From NCBI GenBank assembly GCA_035294565.1, contig DATGKR010000102.1, positions 1 to 11,495 of the forward strand: a DNA stretch of 11,495 nucleotides. Direction: 5' to 3'. Below the pieces are notes generated by a model that searched no databases, was not told the DNA's origin, and worked only from the letters and a program-made list of their open reading frames with translations. The position numbers and the translations under genes are program-made. The stretch's first letter is position 1. Each line of letters opens with the position of its first letter. This stretch comes from DATGKR01 sp035294565. Lineage in GTDB: Bacteria; Actinomycetota; Acidimicrobiia; Acidimicrobiales; Palsa-688. Of the stretch, positions 5,693-11,495 are shown piece by piece.

Positions 5693-6011
5693 AAGCCGCC
5701 AGGGCACGGGGTCCCCACACGGTGGCCGGACCTCCATTCATCAGCACGGCGACGCCGATGGCCTCCGCCACCTCCTCCTCGGTGGCGTCTCTCCGCGCGG
5801 CTCCGCGGGCGTGCGACGCGATGCAGCCGTCGCATTCCCGGGTGACCGCGATGGCGAGCGCGATCAGCTCCTTCACCTTGCCTGGCAGCGCGCCGTCGGC
5901 GAGAGCCGCCTTCTGCAAAGCGGCGTAGGCGCTGATCACGTCGGGCACGTGCTCCCGGAGATCTCGGACCGGCTGGCGGAGCTCGCCGAGCACCTCGTTC
6001 GGATGGATCAT
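5664..6011 (-). CDS. AhpD-like carboxymuconolactone decarboxylase family protein
   Basis: The protein has 115 residues, all-helical in appearance. E48, C60, C63 and H67 (in KELIALAIAVTRECDGCIASH, 47-67) have the same spacing as the proton-relay glutamate, the CxxC pair and the histidine of AhpD (E118, C130, C133, H137 in the M. tuberculosis enzyme). It probably acts as a small cytosolic thiol peroxidase or alkylhydroperoxidase-type disulfide reductase; some family members are decarboxylases. ATG 6011 is chosen because AGGAG (6020-6016) lies 4 nt upstream and the protein opens MIHPNEV. A GTG at 6059 is in frame but has no Shine-Dalgarno. The 3' end overlaps the serine hydrolase by 29 bp, tail-to-tail. 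The gene is divergent from the cyclic-nucleotide-binding gene across 89 bp. Confidence 0.85.
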   Translation of the reverse strand: MIHPNEVLGELRQPVRDLREHVPDVISAYAALQKAALADGALPGKVKELIALAIAVTRECDGCIASHARGAARRDATEEEVAEAIGVAVLMNGGPATVWGPRALAAFKEVAAAAE

Positions 6012-6063
6012 ATCGCTCCTCGTGACGATTGGCGCCGGGTCGGGCGACGACTGGGACACCGAG

Positions 6064-6069
6064 AAGATA
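6064..6069 (-). promoter_or_regulatory. Candidate -10 box for the AhpD-like gene
   Basis: On the minus strand this reads TATCTT, a TANNNT match, about 52 nt before ATG 6011. No convincing -35 is visible. It lies back-to-back with the -10 of the divergent gene. Confidence 0.3.
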
Positions 6070-6088
6070 CGCCAGCGGCAGCACCCGC

Positions 6089-6094
6089 TATCGT
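6089..6094 (+). promoter_or_regulatory. -10 box of a probable leaderless promoter
   Basis: TATCGT ends 6 nt before ATG 6101, and no Shine-Dalgarno lies between. The predicted start of transcription is the A of the ATG, as in many actinobacterial leaderless genes. Confidence 0.5.
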
Positions 6095-6100
6095 CCCGCC

Positions 6101-6586
6101 ATGCCCCGACTAAACCACGAACGGCTGCCCGGCCCGGCCTCGATCATCCGCCCGGCGCGCCGGATCCGCAAGGCGGACAAGGTCGAACTGCTGGGGCGCC
6201 TCCCCCTTTTCGAGAACACCTCCAAGAAGGAGTTGGGTGCCATCTCCGACGCGATGGTGGAGGCCGAGCGCCCGGCGGGGTCCCTTCTCACCAGGGAGGG
6301 GAAAGACGGCGGCCTGATGTTCGTGATCGTCGAGGGGGAGGCCGAGGTCGTCTCCGGCGACGGAACGGTCATCGGCAGGCTCGGACGCGGCGACGTGGTC
6401 GGCGAGCTGTCGCTCATCGACGGCCGGGCGCGCTCGGCCAGCGTGAAGGCCCTCAGCGACGTGAGGATCCTCCAGCTGGCGTCCGACGACTTCTACCGGC
6501 TCGTGCAGACCTCGCCCCGCTTCGTGCGCAACCTTCTGAGGGCGCTCTCCCAGAGGGTGAGGGAGGCCGAGCAGCTGACCCTCTAG
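6101..6586 (+). CDS. Stand-alone cyclic-nucleotide-binding domain protein (CRP-type CNBD without HTH)
   Basis: The protein has 161 residues. Residues 1-25 are a basic N-terminal tail. The CNBD covers about 30-150: LLGRLPLFENTSKKEL (30-45) is the entry helix and strand, MFVIVEGEAEV (73-83) the beta-roll core, and GDVVGELSLIDGRARSASV (97-115) the phosphate-binding cassette, with E102 and R111-S112 at the places that hold the ribose and phosphate of cAMP in CRP. A final helix (about 138-158) ends the protein. There is no DNA-binding domain, so it should act through a partner or as a sensor subunit. ATG 6101 is preferred over an in-frame start at 6029, which overlaps the AhpD-like promoter region. 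It converges on the Mce ATPase gene with a gap of 23 bp, where I see no terminator. Nucleotide binding is likely; the ligand is not proven. Confidence 0.85.
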   Translation: MPRLNHERLPGPASIIRPARRIRKADKVELLGRLPLFENTSKKELGAISDAMVEAERPAGSLLTREGKDGGLMFVIVEGEAEVVSGDGTVIGRLGRGDVVGELSLIDGRARSASVKALSDVRILQLASDDFYRLVQTSPRFVRNLLRALSQRVREAEQLTL

Positions 6587-6609
6587 CCGGGAACGGTGGC
6601 GCCCAATGC

Positions 6610-7563
<954 letters not shown>

Positions 7564-7576
7564 GGCTCCGTCGGCC

Positions 7577-7606
7577 ACCCTACAGTGGATGGTTTGAGGT
7601 GACCAA
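7577..7606 (-). promoter_or_regulatory. Candidate promoter of the Mce ATPase gene
   Basis: On the minus strand TTGGTC (7606-7601) and TAGGGT (7582-7577) are separated by 18 nt. Transcription would start near 7570, leaving a leader of only a few nt before ATG 7563 with GGAG close to it. The -35 lies inside the CCAAC/GTTGG inverted repeat. Confidence 0.4.
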
Positions 7607-7638
7607 CGTCATGTGGTTGGCTCTTCGGCTGGTGACCA
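7598..7638. promoter_or_regulatory. Repeated GGTGACCA elements and CCAAC/GTTGG inverted repeat, operator candidates
   Basis: GGTGACCA occurs at 7598-7605 and 7631-7638, 33 bp apart (about three helical turns). CCAAC (7603-7607) and GTTGG (7616-7620) form an inverted repeat around 8 bp, overlapping the -35 of the ATPase gene. The second GGTGACCA is part of the palindrome TGGTGACCA (7630-7638). These lie in the 236-bp divergent region between the two transcription units. Confidence 0.4.
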
Positions 7639-7697
7639 CCTCCTGCACTACCACGTCACAGAAAGGCACGTCACAGAAGGGATGGATGCCCGCATGA
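7611..7697 (+). CDS. Possible 28-residue upstream ORF in the mce leader region
   Basis: ATG 7611 opens a 28-codon frame reading MWLALRLVTT, then CTTTSQKGTSQKGWMPA, ending at TGA 7695-7697. GAGGTG (7596-7601) lies 9 nt upstream as a possible ribosome site. The 15-bp tandem repeat gives TSQKG twice. The stop overlaps an ATG (7694, ATGA) that opens a second short frame of 23 codons ending at 7765. I do not recognise either product. It could be a leader peptide of the mce operon or chance; coding is unproven. Confidence 0.2.
   Translation: MWLALRLVTTSCTTTSQKGTSQKGWMPA
7652..7681. repeat. 15-bp tandem direct repeat in the mce upstream region
   Basis: CACGTCACAGAAAGG (7652-7666) is followed directly by CACGTCACAGAAGGG (7667-7681), 14 of 15 identical. 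Each copy carries GTCAC, the reverse complement of the GTGAC in the two upstream GGTGACCA elements. Confidence 0.85.
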
Positions 7698-7762
7698 CCG
7701 CCAGCCGCGCCGGGCGGCGAGACCTCCCGGACTCGAGCGTCTCCCCCACAGGACCCAAGCTG

Positions 7763-7768
7763 TAGCCT
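7763..7768 (+). promoter_or_regulatory. Weak candidate -10 box for the yrbE-mce operon
   Basis: TAGCCT fits TANNNT and lies 31 nt before GTG 7800, allowing a short leader with the GGGGAG ribosome site (7787-7792). No -35 is evident at the right distance. Confidence 0.25.
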
Positions 7769-7799
7769 TGCGACGGGCTCTGAGCTGGGGAGAGCGCCG

Positions 7800-8696
7800 G
7801 TGAGCACGATCGAGCCGCGCGAGGCGACCCCCGTACGCGCGCCTTTGGAACCGGTCGGGCAGCGTCGCGCCGAGGCCCTCCTGCGCCTGGCCGCAAGGGG
7901 CCTCGACAGCGTCGAGCAGTCCGCTGTCGACGGGTTCCGGTCGTTCGGCGCGCTGATCGCCCTCGTCCTCGATACTGTCATCGCAACTGTCGATGCTGTC
8001 GTCCACCGCAGGTTCTCCTACGCCGAGTTCTTCGAGCAGGCGTGGTTCCTCGTCTCGGTGTCGCTCCTCCCGACCCTGCTCATCGCGTTGCCCTTCGGCC
8101 TCGTGCTCGTCCTCGAGGTCGGCACGCTGGCGAACCAGATAGGTGCCCCCTCGTTCGTCGGCGCCGTCGACGCGGTCGGCACGGTGCGCGAGGCGGCGCC
8201 GGTGATAGTGGCCATCGTCCTCGCCGGGGCCGGCGGATCGGCTGTGTGCGCCGACCTCGGCGCCCGGACCATCCGCGACGAGATCGCCGCCATGCAGGTG
8301 ATGGGCATAGACGAGGTGGAGCGGCTCGTCGCCCCCCGGATGTTCGCCATGGTCGTCGTATCGGTGCTGCTCAACGGGATCGTCGCCATGGCCGGCATCA
8401 TCTCCGGCTACCTGGCGGACATCACCGTGCTGCACGGTACCGCCGGCGGCTTCCTCGACTCGTTCACGACCTTCGCCCAGCCCCAGGACATCATCGAGTC
8501 GGAGCTCAAGGCTGTCGTGTTCGGCGTGCTCGCCGCGATCGTCGCCTCCTACAAGGGCCTCTCTGTGCGCAGAGGGCCCGCCGGGGTCGGCGAGGCCGTC
8601 AACCAGTCGGTCGTCGTAACAGGGATCTTCCTGTTCGTCGTGAACCTGATCCTCACCGAGATCTTCCTGATCCTCGTCCCCCCGCCGTTCGTCTGA
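7800..8696 (+). CDS. yrbEA: Mce transporter permease YrbE-A (MlaE family)
   Basis: The protein has 298 residues. Residues 1-75 are a soluble N-terminal region with an amphipathic stretch. Hydrophobic segments lie at about 83-107, 130-150, 178-206, 236-252 and 271-294. The signature loop ADLGARTIRDEIAAMQVMGIDEVERLVAPR (151-180) is the MlaE/YrbE coupling helix that contacts the ATPase. Known role: one half of the inner-membrane permease through which Mce systems move lipids or sterols. GTG 7800 has GGGGAG (7787-7792) 7 nt upstream. The TGA shares its A with the ATG of the second permease (TGATG). It is the first gene of the operon and divergent from the ATPase gene. Confidence 0.93.
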   Translation: MSTIEPREATPVRAPLEPVGQRRAEALLRLAARGLDSVEQSAVDGFRSFGALIALVLDTVIATVDAVVHRRFSYAEFFEQAWFLVSVSLLPTLLIALPFGLVLVLEVGTLANQIGAPSFVGAVDAVGTVREAAPVIVAIVLAGAGGSAVCADLGARTIRDEIAAMQVMGIDEVERLVAPRMFAMVVVSVLLNGIVAMAGIISGYLADITVLHGTAGGFLDSFTTFAQPQDIIESELKAVVFGVLAAIVASYKGLSVRRGPAGVGEAVNQSVVVTGIFLFVVNLILTEIFLILVPPPFV

Positions 8697-9556
8697 TGGC
8701 CGCCCCCTCATCTCTGCTCCGAAGCGCCGGGGGACGGACCACCCGCATCGCCGCCAGCGGCGTCGGCCAGCTCGTGATGTTCGGCGACCTGCTGCTCTTC
8801 GTCCTCCAAGCGCTCGGCAGCGTTCCCCTGGTCCTGCGCCGATACCGCAAGGAGTACACGCGGCTCGTCGGCGAGATCACCTTCGGCAGCCGGATCCTCG
8901 CCGTGGTCGCCAGCACAGTGGTGGTGGCAGCCCTGCTCTCCGCCGTCGTAGGCGTCCAGCTGGCCCTGGAGGGCTACCAGGCCCTCGACATCATCGGTCT
9001 CGGGCCGCTCGCCGGCTACCTGTCGGCCTTCGCCAACACCCGGGAACTAACACCTTTACTGACAGCATTTGGGCTCGCCGCCCAGATGGGCTGCCGCTTC
9101 ACCAGCGAGCTCGGCGCCATGCGGGTCACCGACGAGATCGACGCGCTCGAGGTGATGAGCGTCCCCTCCCTCGCCTACCTGGTGACGACGCGGATGCTCG
9201 CCGCTCTCACCATCGCGGTCCCCCTGTACCTGGCGGCGCTCGCCGGCTCGTACCTGGCCACCCAGCTCACCGTGGTAGCGGTGGGCCACCAGGGCTCCGG
9301 CACATACCTTCACTACTTCCACGAGTTCCTCACCGCCAAGGACGTTTTCCTGTCCGTCCTCAAGGTCGTGGTCTTCGCGATCATCGTCACCGCCATCCAC
9401 ACCTACTACGGCTACAACGCGACCGGAGGCCCCGAGGGCGTCGGCAAGGCCGCCGGTAGGGCGATCCGCGCGAGCACCGTTTCCATCGCCGTCTCCGACA
9501 TGCTCATGACGCTCCTGTTCTGGGGAACCTCTAGCGGCATCAAGGTGTCCGGGTGA
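8696..9556 (+). CDS. yrbEB: Mce transporter permease YrbE-B (MlaE family)
   Basis: The protein has 286 residues and pairs with the preceding permease to form the transmembrane heterodimer. Hydrophobic segments lie at about 25-47, 66-90, 118-132, 160-194, 218-236 and 258-277. The MlaE coupling loop is CRFTSELGAMRVTDEIDALEVMSV (133-156), preceded by NTRELTPLLTAFGLAAQMG (114-132). HTYYGYNATGGPEGVGKAAGRAIRAS (235-260) is typical of YrbEB proteins. ATG 8696 overlaps the previous stop and has no Shine-Dalgarno, so translation is coupled; the 3' end overlaps the mceA-like start (GTGA). Codons 117-126 are unusually AT-rich for this gene, including the only obvious TTA, although the protein sequence there looks conserved. 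Confidence 0.93.
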   Translation: MAAPSSLLRSAGGRTTRIAASGVGQLVMFGDLLLFVLQALGSVPLVLRRYRKEYTRLVGEITFGSRILAVVASTVVVAALLSAVVGVQLALEGYQALDIIGLGPLAGYLSAFANTRELTPLLTAFGLAAQMGCRFTSELGAMRVTDEIDALEVMSVPSLAYLVTTRMLAALTIAVPLYLAALAGSYLATQLTVVAVGHQGSGTYLHYFHEFLTAKDVFLSVLKVVVFAIIVTAIHTYYGYNATGGPEGVGKAAGRAIRASTVSIAVSDMLMTLLFWGTSSGIKVSG

Positions 9557-10995
9557 CCGTCCTGACCGCCGAGCGGCGGCGCTTCAGCGTCGAGGCGCTC
9601 CAACAGTCGCGCACGGCACGCGCGTTGTCGGGTGTGGTCCTCGCCGCGCTCATCTTCGGCGTCGCGTACCTGATAGTCCTCGCCTTCACCGGCAGCTTCA
9701 CCAACGTCGTGCGCATCAGGGCCCAGCTGCCGGCGGGCAGCAACGCGGTGCCCATCGCCGCGCCCGTAGAGTTCCGCAACGTCACCGTGGGCAAGGTCGG
9801 CTCGGAGACGCCCGGCCCGGGCGGGAAGATCGCCGTCGAGTTCGACATATACCCCCGCTTCCTGCCCCGCATCCCCGCCGGAGTCCAAGCCCAGGTGTCG
9901 CCCCTTTCGATCTTCGGCAACCAGTACGTCGACCTGGTGCCCCCTGCCGTGGCGAGCCCGGCGCACCTCGAGCGGGGCGCGTTCATCCCCGCCTACACGG
10001 GCACCCCCTCGACGTCGCTGCAGGGCACGGTCAGCCAGCTCTACGACCTGCTGGCGGCCATCAACCCCGCCGACCTCGACGTAGCCCTCACCTCCCTCGC
10101 CACCGCCCTCCAAGGAGAAGGCAAGGCGCTCGGCCACACCCTTGCCGGCACGTCCGACTACCTGGGCGGCGCCGTGGTACCGAACCTCACGACCATCGGG
10201 TCCGACCTCCACCTGGTCCCGCCCGTGGCGTCCACCGTCACCGCCGCCACACCCGACATCCTCGGCACGCTCTCCAACACCTCGGTCACCGCCGGCACCC
10301 TGACATCCCACCAGCAGGCGCTCCGCACCCTCCTCGACGCGGGCACGGCGAGCGTGGGCCAGTTCGCAACGATCCTCCAGCAGGTGCAGACCACCCTGCC
10401 CTCCCTGCTCAACGAATCCGGCCCGCTCCTCGCCGACGTGACCCGCAACCCCGACGAGCTGGCCCAGACGCTGTCAGGCCTCACGCAGTTCGCCTCCGCC
10501 GTCGCCCAGTCGGAGTCTCACGGCCCCTTCCTCGAGGTCACCGCCAACCTGCCGGTCGCCGACATCAGCGCCGGCGTGAACGCTGCGCTCGGATACGACA
10601 ACCCAGCCTCGGTGGACGCCGCCCTCGGATCACTCGTCAACCCGCCCACCTACACCTCGGCGGACTGCCCCGAGTACCCCGGGGAGGCCAACCCCTACTG
10701 CGGCTCGGGCGGCAGCCCCGATGCCACCCCGGTCGGTCCTGCCTCCTCCGCCGCCCTGGTGGCGCCCGCCAGCGCCGATCCGGCGCCTGCTCCTCGCTCG
10801 GCCGCCGCCACCGCAGGAGCTCCAAGGTCCACCGGCGGAACGCTGGACCAAGGAGCGCCGATGCCGACCAGCGGAGAGCTGGCCGCCGTCTCCGACGTCG
10901 CCGCGGCGCTGAACGGCGGGCAGCCGACGCCGGCCCCGGGCCTGGCCTGGATGGTCCTCTACCCGCTCCTCGCGTCGATGGTCTCCGGCAAGTGA
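9553..10995 (+). CDS. mceA: MceA-like substrate-binding protein (MCE domain)
   Basis: The protein has 480 residues. A basic N-terminus and one membrane segment (about 28-46) anchor it outside the membrane. The MCE domain spans about 53-130 (VRIRAQLPAGSNAV, PVEFRNVTVGKV, SPLSIFGNQYVDLVPP). A helical region (about 150-330) follows, predicted to build the hydrophobic tunnel of the Mce hexamer. DCPEYPGEANPYCG (371-384), a Cys pair found near the end of MceA proteins, comes next. Residues 390-460 are Ala/Pro-rich, then the end is weakly hydrophobic (464-478). GTG 9553 overlaps the yrbEB stop (GTGA) and GTG 10992 overlaps its own stop, so expression is coupled. Which mce cluster type (lipid or sterol) this is cannot be told from sequence alone. 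The place right after yrbEB is the standard mceA position. Confidence 0.92.
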   Translation: MTVLTAERRRFSVEALQQSRTARALSGVVLAALIFGVAYLIVLAFTGSFTNVVRIRAQLPAGSNAVPIAAPVEFRNVTVGKVGSETPGPGGKIAVEFDIYPRFLPRIPAGVQAQVSPLSIFGNQYVDLVPPAVASPAHLERGAFIPAYTGTPSTSLQGTVSQLYDLLAAINPADLDVALTSLATALQGEGKALGHTLAGTSDYLGGAVVPNLTTIGSDLHLVPPVASTVTAATPDILGTLSNTSVTAGTLTSHQQALRTLLDAGTASVGQFATILQQVQTTLPSLLNESGPLLADVTRNPDELAQTLSGLTQFASAVAQSESHGPFLEVTANLPVADISAGVNAALGYDNPASVDAALGSLVNPPTYTSADCPEYPGEANPYCGSGGSPDATPVGPASSAALVAPASADPAPAPRSAAATAGAPRSTGGTLDQGAPMPTSGELAAVSDVAAALNGGQPTPAPGLAWMVLYPLLASMVSGK

Positions 10996-11495
10996 ACGCA
11001 AAAGCACGGGCCGACGTGATCAAGCTGGCCGTCTTCGTCGTGGTGGCCGTGCTGATCACGGTCAGCGTCGTGGCCACCCTACTCGACCTGAAGCTCGCCC
11101 AGCCGCAGAACAGCTACCGGGCCGTGTTCGCCAACGCCACCGGACTAGAGGCCGGCGACGTGGTCCGCGTGGCCGGCGTCGAGGTCGGGAAGGTCAACTC
11201 CGTCGATCTCGATCCGGCCAACCAGGCGGTGGTCGGCTTCAGCGTCGCCGCGAGCCAGCACCTGACCACCCATTCGGTTGCCTCCATCCAGTTCCAGAAC
11301 CTCCTCGGCCAGCGCTACCTGCAGATCTCGCCCGGGTCGCCCGGCGGCGCCCCTCTCCGAAACGGGGCCACCCTCCCGCTCGCCAACACCCGGCCCGGCC
11401 TCGACCTGACGACCGTTTTCACCGGCTTCCAACCCCTGCTCGCCGCGCTCGCCCCGGCGCAGGTCAACGAGCTGACCGGCTCGATCATCGCAGTG
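10992..11495 (+). CDS. mceB: MceB-like substrate-binding protein, N-terminal part (3' truncated by window)
   Basis: 168 residues are present and the frame is open at the window end. One membrane segment (about 9-31) is followed by an MCE domain (about 40-130): YRAVFANATGLEAGDVVRVAGVEVGKV (42-68), then SIQFQNLLGQRYLQISPG (98-115). NTRPGLDLTTVFTGFQPLLAALAPAQVNEL (132-161) is the conserved MceB segment after the domain. It is expected to join the MceA-F hexamer that shuttles lipid across the periplasm-like space. GTG 10992 overlaps the mceA-like stop (GTGA) without a Shine-Dalgarno, indicating translational coupling. More mce genes should follow outside the window. Confidence 0.92.
   Translation, partial: MNAKARADVIKLAVFVVVAVLITVSVVATLLDLKLAQPQNSYRAVFANATGLEAGDVVRVAGVEVGKVNSVDLDPANQAVVGFSVAASQHLTTHSVASIQFQNLLGQRYLQISPGSPGGAPLRNGATLPLANTRPGLDLTTVFTGFQPLLAALAPAQVNELTGSIIAV

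Noticed and set aside
6587..6609. Terminator between the convergent CNBD and ATPase genes
   Set aside because: The 23-bp gap contains no stable stem-loop with a T tract on either strand.
7652..7681. CRISPR array or attachment-site repeat
   Set aside because: Only two copies of 15 bp, directly abutting with no spacers, and no integrase or tRNA nearby.
7704..7718. GCCGC-GCCGG-GCGGC hairpin in the mce upstream region as an attenuator
   Set aside because: Only 5 bp of pure GC with no T tract or alternative pairing; expected by chance at this base composition.

Overview
The window is high-GC DNA from an actinobacterium. The case rests on an HU protein with a Lys/Ala-rich tail (HupB type), the end of an F420-pathway guanylyltransferase, a yrbE-yrbE-mce-mce operon with an Mce-type ATPase, many GTG starts, and TANNNT -10 boxes sitting 6-8 nt before start codons (leaderless genes). 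An uncultured lineage such as Acidimicrobiia is plausible, but that is inference.

Left part (1-2262). The 3' end of a CofC/FbiD-like gene converges, across a hairpin, on a minus-strand pair. That pair is a HupB-like HU protein followed by a free-standing histone-H1-like Lys/Ala/Pro-rich protein. Divergent from hupB is a 302-residue ATP-dependent DNA ligase of the LigC/LigD-domain type. The 336-bp gap between them holds the hupB promoter, an operator-like inverted repeat and a weak ligase promoter candidate.

Middle part (2282-5692). Three tightly overlapping plus-strand genes start from a probable leaderless promoter. They encode an MGDG-synthase/MurG-like GT28 glycosyltransferase fused through one membrane segment to an extracytoplasmic domain, a membrane-anchored polysaccharide deacetylase with intact NodB motifs, and a serine hydrolase of the beta-lactamase/esterase fold. 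The domain fused to the glycosyltransferase aligns by eye with the neighbouring deacetylase but has lost every metal ligand, so I read it as a pseudo-deacetylase. The cassette suggests synthesis and remodelling of a glycolipid or envelope glycan. It is the most likely undescribed system here.

Right part (5664-11495). An AhpD/carboxymuconolactone decarboxylase-like gene (minus) overlaps the serine hydrolase tail-to-tail and is divergent from a stand-alone cyclic-nucleotide-binding-domain protein. That protein converges on an Mce-type ABC ATPase gene (minus). The ATPase is divergent, across a 236-bp regulatory region rich in GTGAC/GTCAC elements and a 15-bp tandem repeat, from a coupled operon of two YrbE permeases, an MceA-like protein and the start of an MceB-like protein that runs off the window. 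Together these genes form most of an Mce lipid-import transporter with its ATPase locally encoded.
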